DNA from: Candidatus Cloacimonadota bacterium
Lineage (GTDB): Bacteria; Cloacimonadota; Cloacimonadia; Cloacimonadales; TCS61
Assembly: GCA_021157645.1 (NCBI GenBank)
Contig: JAGGWC010000112.1
Location: forward strand, 1-14,483
Direction: 5' to 3'
Length of the DNA: 14,483 nucleotides
Below are positions 7,550 to 14,483 of this stretch, one piece after another. The notes beneath the pieces are model-generated. The model did no database searches. It saw only the letters and a program-made list of their open reading frames with translations, and had not been told where the DNA came from. Position 1 is the stretch's first letter. The number at the start of each line of letters is the position of its first letter. Position numbers and translations under genes: made by a program.

Positions 7550-9451
7550 TTATTTGGTATCTTTGAATTGAAGATTATATAGTGTTTTATATCTGTCACA
7601 AGTTTCTATCAGTTCGTTATGTTTACCCATTCCAACTATTTTTCCATCATCCATTACAACGATTTTATCTGAAGAAAGAATTGTTGATAATCTGTGTGCT
7701 ATCACAATTACCGTTCTATTTTTAGTAGCTTGTTCAATGGCTTTTTGCACTTTCATTTCAGCTTCAGTATCAAGTGCGCTGGTGGCTTCATCAAATATTA
7801 ATATTGGTGGATTTGCTACAATAGCTCTGGCAATGCAAAGACGTTGTCTCTGACCACCGGAAAGATTGGATGCCCGAGTGTGCAGTACAGTTTTATATTT
7901 TTCAGGAAGTGAATCTATAAATTCATCAGCATAAGCTATTTTAGCAGCTTTAGCGATCTCCTCTTGAGTTGTTTTATTAAGTGTTCCGTACCTAATATTA
8001 TTTGCTATTGTATCAGCAAACAAGATTGATTCTTGAGTTACAGTTCCCATAAGAGTTCGCAGGTCTTGTAATTTAATATCCTTGATATTTATGTTATCAA
8101 TTAAAATCTCGCCTGAAGTAGTATCATACATTCGTTCCAGCAGATTCACCATTGTTGTTTTTCCAGAACCACTACTGCCAACTAAGGCAATTCTTTCACC
8201 TTTATTGATGGTAAGATTTATTTCCTTCAATACTTTTTCCGATCCATTATAAGAGAAATTCACATTCTTGTATTCTATTGATTTTTTAAAAGTTTTCATT
8301 CTTATCTGTGTGTTACTTTCAGTAATTTCAGATTCTCTATTCAATATTTCGGAAATTCTTCCCACAGAGACCATGGCTTTTCTGATATTAGCATAAGCTG
8401 TTGTGATTGTTTTCATTGGATGTAACATCGAGAAGATCGCTAGCATGAAAGCGATAAAGCTTCCAAACGAAAAATTCACATTAGGATCAAGAACTTGATA
8501 TCCGCCGATAATCAGTACAATAACACCTGTGATAACGCTATTAAATTCGGAGAGTGGGACATTGAGAGCATGATATATCCTCGATTTTCTCCAGAATTTA
8601 AAGTGTTTATTATTGATCTCTTCAAATCTATCCATTTCATATTGTTCTCTGGAGAACGCTTTAACAATGCGCATACTATTAAGTTTTTCTTCTACATTCG
8701 AAAACATATTTGATGATTGTTGTTGAATCCGTTTAGAGTATTTCTTTATTTTATTTCCAAGAAAGTGAACAATAAGGCTGAATATTGGAAGCAGAATTAA
8801 ACTTATTAGAAATAATCTTGGATTCAAGAATAAAGCGATCCAAGCAAAAATAATTATGAGTAGTAATTCTCTTAGTGAATTAAAAAGAGAATTTACAAAA
8901 AAATTTCCAATTATTTGAACATCAGAAACCATTCTGACAAGTGAGTCTCCAACTTTATTCTCATTGAAAAAAGCTAAAGATTGATAAAGATATTTTTTAT
9001 AAATTAAATCTCTAATATCTTTTATTGTACGTCCTCGCAAGTTAGCAAAGAGCGCTCTTTGTCCATAATAAAAAATATTTTTTAAAATTATTAACAAGAT
9101 CATTGCTCCACTAATAATCCATAAGAGTAAATGTGAATCAGTATGTAACATAACTGAATTTAAATTATCAAGGAGTGGTTCAATGGTTTCTTTATTTGTT
9201 ATCTGAAAAAGGTTACCATTGGTAGTAACAAATTGAACAATTGCATCTTGCATTGCCACAAAAAAAGAGGAAATATCTTTATATAAAATCACATCTGAAG
9301 ATGATTTAAATACGTTATCCATTAATGGAATTGCCAATGTAACACTTGTACCGCTGAATAATGCAAACCCCAACATGAAAAATAACCCAGAAATAAGATA
9401 GCCCCAATAGGTGAGCATAATTTTTATAATTCGCATTATATCTTTTTTCAT
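7550..9451 (-). CDS. MsbA-like ABC exporter (fused membrane and ATPase domains)
   Basis: This 633-residue half-transporter is expected to act as a homodimer in the inner membrane, flipping or exporting lipids, lipid-linked glycans or other large amphiphiles. The membrane domain (about 1-380) has six hydrophobic segments, near 15-42, 106-128, 180-205, 208-232, 303-322 and 328-345. The ATPase domain shows Walker A GSSGSGKTT (425-433), the Q-loop at Q473, the signature LSGGQRQ (530-536), Walker B ILIFDEATSALD with E555, and the switch His 586 in AHRLS. The first external loop (about 43-105) is some 60 residues, longer than in classic MsbA. It is first in the five-gene operon, with AGGA 5 bases before the ATG at 9451. 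Context suggests transport of the glycan or lipid modified by the downstream TagB/TagF and LicD enzymes. A drug-exporter role is less likely but cannot be excluded. Confidence 0.9.
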   Translation of the reverse strand: MKKDIMRIIKIMLTYWGYLISGLFFMLGFALFSGTSVTLAIPLMDNVFKSSSDVILYKDISSFFVAMQDAIVQFVTTNGNLFQITNKETIEPLLDNLNSVMLHTDSHLLLWIISGAMILLIILKNIFYYGQRALFANLRGRTIKDIRDLIYKKYLYQSLAFFNENKVGDSLVRMVSDVQIIGNFFVNSLFNSLRELLLIIIFAWIALFLNPRLFLISLILLPIFSLIVHFLGNKIKKYSKRIQQQSSNMFSNVEEKLNSMRIVKAFSREQYEMDRFEEINNKHFKFWRKSRIYHALNVPLSEFNSVITGVIVLIIGGYQVLDPNVNFSFGSFIAFMLAIFSMLHPMKTITTAYANIRKAMVSVGRISEILNRESEITESNTQIRMKTFKKSIEYKNVNFSYNGSEKVLKEINLTINKGERIALVGSSGSGKTTMVNLLERMYDTTSGEILIDNINIKDIKLQDLRTLMGTVTQESILFADTIANNIRYGTLNKTTQEEIAKAAKIAYADEFIDSLPEKYKTVLHTRASNLSGGQRQRLCIARAIVANPPILIFDEATSALDTEAEMKVQKAIEQATKNRTVIVIAHRLSTILSSDKIVVMDDGKIVGMGKHNELIETCDRYKTLYNLQFKDTK

Positions 9452-9481
9452 AATTTTCCTATTTACTCAATAATTGCTTTT

Positions 9482-9510
9482 TAAAATTCTTTAGAGCAGG
9501 ATTGTGTCAA
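9482..9510 (-). promoter_or_regulatory. Candidate promoter of the ABC exporter-glycan operon
   Basis: On the minus strand a consensus TTGACA lies at 9510-9505. The -10 is weak: ATTTTA at 9487-9482 after 17 bases is the nearest candidate. It would face away from the rpsO promoter, and the two -35 boxes form an inverted repeat (GTCAA/TTGAC, arms 9506-9510 and 9519-9523). Confidence 0.35.
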
Positions 9511-9518
9511 TATATTAT

Positions 9519-9546
9519 TTGACGCTTTAAATCATAAAGATATAAG
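9519..9546 (+). promoter_or_regulatory. rpsO promoter
   Basis: TTGACG (9519-9524) and TATAAG (9541-9546) are separated by 16 bases, each five of six matches to the sigma-70-type consensus. The predicted start near 9553 gives a leader of about 130 bases before rpsO, long enough for the structures noted there. Confidence 0.55.
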
Positions 9547-9608
9547 TAATTTAATCTAAAAAGTTAAATAGCAATTCACTATAAATCAATATAAATATGT
9601 ATACTAAG

Positions 9609-9678
9609 AAAATCCTTTACAAAGGAACCTTCGATTTTTCTGTTGTTTTGCTTATAAAAAAGCAAAAGAAAAAGGAGG
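9609..9678 (+). promoter_or_regulatory. rpsO leader structures, candidate S15 autoregulatory site
   Basis: A perfect 8-bp hairpin (TTTTGCTT 9646-9653, AAGCAAAA 9660-9667, 6-base loop) ends 5 bases before the strong AGGAGG ribosome site (9673-9678). Upstream, AAAATC (9609-9614) can pair with GATTTT (9633-9638), or TCCTT (9613-9617) with AAGGA (9622-9626); these two exclude each other. Free S15 represses its own mRNA through a structured leader in several bacteria with unrelated sequences, so this position fits. Binding is not shown. Confidence 0.45.
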
Positions 9679-9684
9679 TATGAG

Positions 9685-9954
9685 ATGGCATTAAATACCG
9701 AAGCCAAAAAGGCTATCATGGCAGAGTTTAAACTCCATGATTCAGATACTGGATCACCTGAGGTTCAAGTTGCTCTATTAACAACACGTATTAAAGAGAT
9801 TACGGAACATTTGAAAATCCATAAGAAGGATTATCATACACGTCGTGGTCTACTCAAACTTATTGGTCAGAGAAGAAGATTGCTCGATTATATCATGAAG
9901 AAAGATATAGTTCGTTACCGTAAATTGATCAAGGCACTTGGGCTCAGGAAATAA
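9685..9954 (+). CDS. rpsO: 30S ribosomal protein S15
   Basis: This 89-residue protein has the exact usual length of bacterial S15, a primary binder of the central domain of 16S rRNA that organises the platform of the small subunit and bridges to the large one. The four-helix family sequence is clear, with DSDTGSPEVQVALLT (19-33), the conserved HKKDYHTRRGLL loop-helix that contacts rRNA, and QRRRLLDYI. ATG 9685 has AGGAGG 6 bases upstream; an out-of-frame ATG at 9680 lies between them. It is followed by pnp, the classic rpsO-pnp pairing, across a structured gap. Confidence 0.98.
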   Translation: MALNTEAKKAIMAEFKLHDSDTGSPEVQVALLTTRIKEITEHLKIHKKDYHTRRGLLKLIGQRRRLLDYIMKKDIVRYRKLIKALGLRK

Positions 9955-9973
9955 TATATTTTTTGGAGTTAAC

Positions 9974-10006
9974 AGAAAGGGGATAAAACCCCTTTCTTTA
10001 CTTTTT
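9974..10006 (+). terminator. Terminator-like hairpin after rpsO
   Basis: A 9-bp perfect stem (arms 9974-9982 and 9989-9997, with GGGG/CCCC in the middle and a 6-base ATAAAA loop) is followed by TTACTTTTT, an interrupted T-run. It lies 19 bases after the rpsO stop. It may terminate part of the transcription and protect the rpsO mRNA end, with readthrough or a new promoter feeding pnp. Confidence 0.75.
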
Positions 10007-10018
10007 AGAAGAAAAACC

Positions 10019-10048
10019 TTAACAAAAAAAAGCAGAATAAAATATCAT
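10019..10048 (+). promoter_or_regulatory. Candidate pnp promoter
   Basis: TTAACA (10019-10024) and TATCAT (10043-10048) are spaced by 18 bases, each five of six to consensus, just after the rpsO terminator. Transcripts would start near 10055, so the long hairpin would sit in the pnp leader. The AT-rich background makes chance matches likely. Confidence 0.35.
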
Positions 10049-10088
10049 GCCAAAAGCTAATTATATAGCATAAATAAGAAAATGAAAT

Positions 10089-10154
10089 ACGGAGGAATGG
10101 AGCAATAAGCTAAGTTCAGTAATTCTGACTTTAGTCTATTGCTTTAATCTCCGT
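10089..10154 (+). promoter_or_regulatory. Long stepped hairpin in the pnp leader, probable RNase III-type processing site
   Basis: Three collinear stems build one 66-base hairpin. ACGGAG (10089-10094) pairs with CTCCGT (10149-10154). AGCAATA (10101-10107) pairs with TATTGCT (10137-10143). CTAAGTTCAG (10110-10119) pairs with CTGACTTTAG (10125-10134), with one G-U and one mismatch, around a 5-base loop. An internal loop separates the first two stems. In E. coli a long hairpin in the same rpsO-pnp position is cut by RNase III and PNPase then represses its own mRNA; the same role is inferred here from position and shape. Confidence 0.72.
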
Positions 10155-10161
10155 GAAAAAG

Positions 10162-10200
10162 GGCTTTAATAAAGCCGAAACAAAATTGGGCTTTGCCCAA
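10162..10200 (+). promoter_or_regulatory. Two small hairpins just before the pnp ribosome site
   Basis: GGCTTT (10162-10167) pairs with AAAGCC (10171-10176) around a 3-base loop. TTGGGC (10186-10191) pairs with GCCCAA (10195-10200) around TTT. The second ends 7 bases before AGGAG (10207-10211), so it could influence ribosome access or PNPase binding. No T-run follows, so neither looks like a terminator. Confidence 0.5.
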
Positions 10201-10216
10201 ATTAAAAGGAGAAAAA

Positions 10217-12424
10217 ATGCACAATTTTAACATTAACAAAAAGTCAATCGAGATTGCCGGCAAAACATTAATAATGGAAACCGGTAGAATGGCAAAACAA
10301 GCTAATGGAGCTGTTTTTATCACTTATGGTGAAACCAGCGTATTAGTTACAGCAACTGCTTCTAAGGAAGCAAGGGAAGGAACAGATTTCTTCCCATTAA
10401 CAGTAGATTTTATAGAGAAAATGTACGCTTCCGGTAAAATCCCCGGCGGCTTTTTTAAACGAGAAGCAAGACCTTCAACTCAAGCTACATTAAACGCACG
10501 TCTTATCGACAGACCGATCCGACCACTCTTTCCAAAAGGATTCAGGAATGCAGTTCACGTTGTGGTTACTGTACTTTCTTACGATGGTGAGAATGACCCG
10601 GGAATGTTAGGAATTTTAGGTGCATCTGCTGCTCTTTCAATTTCCGATATCCCATTCCACGGACCTTGCGCCAGTGTGAAAGTGGGTGTTGTGAATGATG
10701 AGATTATTATTAATCCAACAGTTCAACAGTTCAAAGAATCTGCACTCGATTTGGATGTTGCAGGCACAAAATCTGCAGTTGTAATGATAGAGGCAGGAGC
10801 TAAAGAAGTTTCGGAAGAAATGATAATGAATTCAATCTATGCTGGTCACGAAGTTATTAAAGAACTCGTTGCTTTTCAGGAAGAATTCATAAAAGATACC
10901 GGCAAAGAAAAAATGGAAGTTGAATTAAAAGTAACTCCTGAAGAGATCCTTCAGAAGGTAAAAAATGATTTTGGAAAAGCAATCGATGAAATTGCTCATC
11001 TTCATGGAAAATTAGAACGTTACAATGCAATAGATGCAATTAAAAAAGAGATGATGAAAAAATATTCCGACGAGCTTGGAGAAGAATCTGCTGAGCATGA
11101 AAGAAATTTTAAAAACGCTTTTGATGAGGTTTTTGCAAAATCTGTTCGTAATGCAATTTTAAAAGATAACCACCGAGCTGATGGTAGAGGAATGGACGAT
11201 ATCCGACCTATAACCTGTGAATTAGATATTCTTCCACGTGTACATGGTTCTGCACTCTTCACTCGTGGTGAAACACAATCACTTGGAACTGTAACTTTAG
11301 GAAACAGTCGCGATGAACAGATCATTGATGGTTTGGCAGAAGAATACAAAAAATCATATTACCTTCAATACAATTTTCCACCATACAGTGTTGGTGAAGC
11401 TGGATTTATGCGAGGTCCTGGACGAAGAGAATACGGACATGGTGCTTTAGCAGAACGTGCGTTACTTCCAATGATCCCATCTAAAGATGATTTTCCATAT
11501 ACATTACGTGTTGTTTCAGAAATATTGGAATCAAACGGATCATCTTCCATGGCAACAGTTTGTAGTGGAACTTTAGCTCTAATGGCTGCGGGTGTTCCAC
11601 TTAAAAAACCAGTTGCAGGAATTGCCAACGGTCTTATTATGGAAGGTGATGACTTTGTTGTTCTTACAGATATTCAAGGATTGGAAGATCACTTGGGAGA
11701 TATGGATTTCAAAGTAACAGGAACGAGAGATGGTATCACAGCTATGCAAATGGATATCAAAATAGAAGGAATCACAAAAGAAATAATGGAAATTGCACTA
11801 AAAAAAGCGAAAGTTGCTAGATTTTATATTTTAGATAAAATTATTGAAACAATTCCAGAACCACGTGCTGAGTTGGCAGAAACTGCTCCTCGTATCGAAT
11901 CTATCAAGATTGATCCTGATAAAATCGGTGCAGTAATTGGTTCCGGTGGTAAGATGATCAAACATATCATTGAAACAACAGGTGCTGATGTGAATATTGA
12001 TGATGATGGAACGGTTAGTATTTCATCAGCTAATAAAGATTCGATTGCAACAGCTAAGGCAATAATTACAGATATCGTTTCAGATCCTGAAATGAACAAA
12101 ATTTATGTTGGTGAAGTTACTCGTATTGAAGTTTATGGAGCTTTTGTTAAATTCATGAGTGAAACAAAAGAAGGTTTAGTTCACGTTTCTCAATTGCACA
12201 AAGATCGTGTTGCGAATGTTGGAGATATGTTAAAACTTGGTGATAAAGTTAATGTGAAATTTATCGGTTTCGATAGAGGTAAAGTAAAACTTACAATGAA
12301 AGGTGTGGATGGAAATCCTGAGCATAAACCTGGAAGTGGTCCAAAACTTGCCCCTGCTCCGAGAAGTAATTATGGAAGAAACGACAATCGACGAGATAAT
12401 AATAGAAGAGACAATAGAAGATAA
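10217..12424 (+). CDS. pnp: Polyribonucleotide nucleotidyltransferase (PNPase)
   Basis: This 735-residue protein is a trimeric 3'-to-5' exoribonuclease that degrades RNA with phosphate, releasing nucleoside diphosphates, and can run in reverse to add tails. Domains in order are RNase PH 1 (about 8-140, with FFKREARPSTQATL and RLIDRPIRPLFP), an alpha-helical linker (about 145-230 and on), RNase PH 2 (about 310-545), KH (about 555-620, with GSGG at 575-578) and S1 (about 629-697). The phosphate site is GSSS (441-444); D491, D497 and K499 match the E. coli catalytic D486, D492 and K494. The tail (about 698-735) is low-complexity, rich in Arg, Asn and Asp. I choose ATG 10217 because AGGAG lies 5 bases upstream and the family sequence begins there; the frame is open to a TTG at 10193. 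It probably controls its own expression through the leader hairpins. The next gene follows after 16 bases. Confidence 0.97.
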   Translation: MHNFNINKKSIEIAGKTLIMETGRMAKQANGAVFITYGETSVLVTATASKEAREGTDFFPLTVDFIEKMYASGKIPGGFFKREARPSTQATLNARLIDRPIRPLFPKGFRNAVHVVVTVLSYDGENDPGMLGILGASAALSISDIPFHGPCASVKVGVVNDEIIINPTVQQFKESALDLDVAGTKSAVVMIEAGAKEVSEEMIMNSIYAGHEVIKELVAFQEEFIKDTGKEKMEVELKVTPEEILQKVKNDFGKAIDEIAHLHGKLERYNAIDAIKKEMMKKYSDELGEESAEHERNFKNAFDEVFAKSVRNAILKDNHRADGRGMDDIRPITCELDILPRVHGSALFTRGETQSLGTVTLGNSRDEQIIDGLAEEYKKSYYLQYNFPPYSVGEAGFMRGPGRREYGHGALAERALLPMIPSKDDFPYTLRVVSEILESNGSSSMATVCSGTLALMAAGVPLKKPVAGIANGLIMEGDDFVVLTDIQGLEDHLGDMDFKVTGTRDGITAMQMDIKIEGITKEIMEIALKKAKVARFYILDKIIETIPEPRAELAETAPRIESIKIDPDKIGAVIGSGGKMIKHIIETTGADVNIDDDGTVSISSANKDSIATAKAIITDIVSDPEMNKIYVGEVTRIEVYGAFVKFMSETKEGLVHVSQLHKDRVANVGDMLKLGDKVNVKFIGFDRGKVKLTMKGVDGNPEHKPGSGPKLAPAPRSNYGRNDNRRDNNRRDNRR

Positions 12425-12440
12425 AAAGTGGAGATATATT

Positions 12441-13826
12441 ATGGATTATAAGATCAAAGATATTTCGTTAGCACAATTTGGCAGAAAAGAGATTCAAATT
12501 GCTGAGAAAGAAATGCCTGGATTGATGGCTTTGAGAGAAAAATATTCCAAAGATAAACCACTTGAAAACGTTAAAATTATGGGTAGTTTGCACATGACAG
12601 TGCAGACTGCCGTTTTAATTGAAACCCTGGCAGAACTTGGTGCAAACATCAGATGGGCGAGTTGTAATATATTTTCAACTCAAGATCATGCAGCAGCAGC
12701 AATTGCAGAATCCGGAATTCCTGTTTTTGCCTGGAAAGGTGAAACAACTGAGGAATATTGGTGGTGTACACTTCAGGCTTTATCTTTCCCGGATGGGATG
12801 GGTCCTGATCTTATTGTTGATGATGGGGGAGATGCCACATTATTTATTCATAAAGCTGTAGAATATCAAAAAGATCCTTCAATTGCAGATAAAAATTCCA
12901 ACAATGAAGATTTGAATTCAATATTCTTCCTTTTAAAAAATGAAAATGATAGTAATTGGCAAACAATTGCAAATAACATCAAAGGTGTTTCTGAAGAGAC
13001 AACAACAGGTGTTCATCGTTTGTATCAAATGGTAACAAAAGGTGAGTTACTTTTCCCAGCCATTAATGTGAATGATTCTGTTACAAAATCTAAATTTGAC
13101 AATCTTTATGGTTGCAGGGAATCTCTTGCCGATGGAATTAAGCGTGGTACAGATGTAATGGTTGCAGGAAAGATTGTTGTTATTTGTGGTTATGGAGATG
13201 TAGGAAAAGGATGTGCTCAATCGATGAAAGGATTTGGTGCACGAGTTATTATCACCGAGATTGACCCAATTTGTGCTTTGCAGGCTGCAATGGAAGGATT
13301 TGAAGTTACAACTTTGGAAGATGCTTTACAAGAGGGTGACATCTTTGTTACTGCTACCGGTAACTGTGATGTAATTACAACTAATCACATGCAGAATATG
13401 AAAGATCAAGCAATTGTTTGTAATATTGGTCATTTTGATAATGAAATTCAGGTGAACAAACTTTATGCACTTCCTAAAATTAAAAAAGTAGAGATAAAAC
13501 CTCAAGTTCATCAGATCTTCTTCCCAAATAAAAACTCAATTATTCTCCTTTCGGAAGGAAGACTTGTAAATCTTGGTAATGCTACAGGTCATCCATCTTT
13601 TGTTATGAGTAGTTCTTTTTCGAACCAGGTATTAGCTCAAATCGAACTCTGGCAAAATGAACATGAGAAAAAAGTGTATATTCTTCCTAAACAATTGGAC
13701 GAAGATGTTGCCAGATTCCATCTTGAAAAATTAGGGGTTAAACTTACAAAACTTACCGATAAGCAATCTAAATATGTAGATATTCCTAAAGATGGACCCT
13801 ATAAACCAGAACATTATAGATATTAA
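12441..13826 (+). CDS. ahcY: S-adenosylhomocysteinase
   Basis: This 461-residue NAD-dependent enzyme reversibly splits S-adenosylhomocysteine into adenosine and homocysteine, removing the inhibitory product of methyl transfer. Visible marks are GSLHMTVQTAVLIETL near the N-terminus, CNIFSTQDHAAAA, DDGGDATLF, SEETTTGVHRLYQM, the substrate/NAD segment FDNLYGCRESLADGIKR, the NAD motif GYGDVGKG (250-257) with an acidic residue ending the next strand, and the canonical C-terminus KPEHYRY that reaches the neighbouring subunit. The ~40-residue insert around 140-187 is the one common in bacterial and plant enzymes. ATG 12441 is chosen for its GGAG 7 bases upstream and the family start; the frame is open back into pnp by chance. 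It is probably co-transcribed with pnp, with no room for an SAH riboswitch in the 16-base gap. Confidence 0.97.
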   Translation: MDYKIKDISLAQFGRKEIQIAEKEMPGLMALREKYSKDKPLENVKIMGSLHMTVQTAVLIETLAELGANIRWASCNIFSTQDHAAAAIAESGIPVFAWKGETTEEYWWCTLQALSFPDGMGPDLIVDDGGDATLFIHKAVEYQKDPSIADKNSNNEDLNSIFFLLKNENDSNWQTIANNIKGVSEETTTGVHRLYQMVTKGELLFPAINVNDSVTKSKFDNLYGCRESLADGIKRGTDVMVAGKIVVICGYGDVGKGCAQSMKGFGARVIITEIDPICALQAAMEGFEVTTLEDALQEGDIFVTATGNCDVITTNHMQNMKDQAIVCNIGHFDNEIQVNKLYALPKIKKVEIKPQVHQIFFPNKNSIILLSEGRLVNLGNATGHPSFVMSSSFSNQVLAQIELWQNEHEKKVYILPKQLDEDVARFHLEKLGVKLTKLTDKQSKYVDIPKDGPYKPEHYRY

Positions 13827-13854
13827 ATAAAAAAATAAAGGAGTAAATCTTAAA

Positions 13855-14483
13855 ATGGAAAAGATCATCAAGAAGATTGAAAACAAAACTGCAGTTGTTG
13901 GTGTCATTGGGCTTGGTTATGTTGGCTTACCAATGGCTGTTACAGTCGCAAGAAAAGGTTTCAAAGTTATTGGTGTGGATGTAAGTGAACATGCGGTCAA
14001 TTATGTTAATGCTGGTAATAATTATATTGGTGATGTTGATGATGCCGAGCTTAAAGATCTTGTTGAAAAAGGTATGCTTAAAGCTACATTTGATTATACA
14101 GAGATGAAGAAAGCAGATGTTATTATGATCGCTGTTCCTACGCCTCTTGATAAATATCAGCAACCCAATTCATCTTATGTTCGTGCTTCTGTTAATTCTC
14201 TTGCAGAAAGTGTTTCTAAAGAGACTCTTATCATTTTGGAAAGTACAACTTATCCCGGTACAACCGAGGAAATCGTTGCACCTGCTTTTGAGGAAAAAGG
14301 TTTTAAGGTTGGAGAAGATATCTTTGTAGCATTTTCACCAGAGCGTGTTGATCCCGGCAATAAAGATTACAAAACAAATAACACTCCAAAAGTTGTTGGT
14401 GGTATGACTGCAAATTGTAGTAAAATTTCAGAAATTTTTTACAATTCAATTTTAGATGCTCCAATTCATATAGTTCCAACTCC
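13855..14483 (+). CDS. UDP-N-acetylhexosamine 6-dehydrogenase-type nucleotide-sugar dehydrogenase (3' end beyond window)
   Basis: The first 209 residues of a nucleotide-sugar dehydrogenase are visible (usual full length 420-440). These enzymes oxidise C6 of a UDP-sugar twice with NAD to give a uronic acid for surface glycans. The NAD-binding motif GLGYVGLP (19-26) and D42, which ends the second strand, are clear. VPTPLD, ESTTYPGTTEE (129-139) and FSPERVDPGN (160-169) match the WbpA/TviB branch acting on UDP-GlcNAc or related sugars better than UDP-glucose dehydrogenase. The catalytic Cys lies outside the window. AAAGGAG sits 11 bases before the ATG, and the gene starts 28 bases after ahcY, probably in the same transcript. 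It may begin a further glycan gene set to the right. Confidence 0.9.
   Translation, partial: MEKIIKKIENKTAVVGVIGLGYVGLPMAVTVARKGFKVIGVDVSEHAVNYVNAGNNYIGDVDDAELKDLVEKGMLKATFDYTEMKKADVIMIAVPTPLDKYQQPNSSYVRASVNSLAESVSKETLIILESTTYPGTTEEIVAPAFEEKGFKVGEDIFVAFSPERVDPGNKDYKTNNTPKVVGGMTANCSKISEIFYNSILDAPIHIVPT

Noticed and set aside
10193..10216. Earlier TTG start for pnp
   Set aside because: It sits inside the small hairpin before the ribosome site and adds residues absent from PNPase; ATG 10217 has AGGAG at ideal spacing.
11020..11349. Antisense open frames within pnp (also at 11365-11628 and 11824-12099)
   Set aside because: They are shadows of a long conserved gene, without family features of their own.
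12303..12440. In-frame 46-codon N-terminal extension of ahcY overlapping the pnp 3' end
   Set aside because: The extension overlaps the pnp tail in another frame and resembles no SAHase start; ATG 12441 has a good GGAG site and begins the recognisable family sequence.
12425..12440. Possible SAH riboswitch before ahcY
   Set aside because: The gap is only 16 bases and holds just the ribosome binding site.

Overview
The window is AT-rich bacterial chromosome with short intergenic gaps, strong Shine-Dalgarno sites and long same-strand gene runs. Nothing in it fixes the species. Several traits suit a Gram-negative-type, low-GC bacterium, possibly of the FCB/Cloacimonadota sort: an MsbA-like ABC exporter, a WbpA-like nucleotide-sugar dehydrogenase and a bacterial-type S-adenosylhomocysteinase with the usual internal insertion. 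That placement is a guess. No mobile element, CRISPR array, tRNA or rRNA was seen.

Region 1 (1-2392, minus strand) is a three-gene operon read right to left: a CTP-type sugar/choline-phosphate nucleotidyltransferase (LicC-like), the nucleotide pyrophosphatase Maf, and an amidohydrolase resembling 8-oxoguanine deaminase that runs off the left edge. Maf and the amidohydrolase overlap by ATGA. Region 2 (2560-3716, plus strand) diverges from it and holds an orphan ThiS/MoaD-type sulfur carrier followed by a CDP-alcohol phosphotransferase. A perfect 16-bp inverted repeat (3694-3735) ends this run and also the run converging from the right.

Region 3 (3741-9451, minus strand) is a tight five-gene operon: an ABC exporter, two CDP-glycerol glycerophosphotransferase (TagB/TagF-type) proteins, a LicD-family phosphotransferase and a third TagB/TagF-type protein. 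Gaps are 0-3 bases, or there is a one-base overlap. With the LicC-like and CDP-alcohol enzymes next door, this looks like a locus for making and exporting a surface glycan or lipid with phosphodiester-linked substituents (phosphocholine, phosphoethanolamine, glycerol-phosphate or similar). The actual substrate cannot be read from the sequence.

Region 4 (9519-14483, plus strand) is housekeeping: rpsO, pnp, ahcY and the start of a UDP-N-acetylglucosamine/mannosamine-type 6-dehydrogenase. The rpsO leader carries a good promoter and a hairpin just before its ribosome binding site, as expected for S15 autoregulation. The rpsO-pnp gap carries a terminator-like hairpin, then a long stepped hairpin placed like the RNase III-cleaved hairpin that controls pnp in E. 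coli, then two more small hairpins before the pnp start. These structured leaders and the phosphodiester-glycan locus are the most interesting parts of the window.
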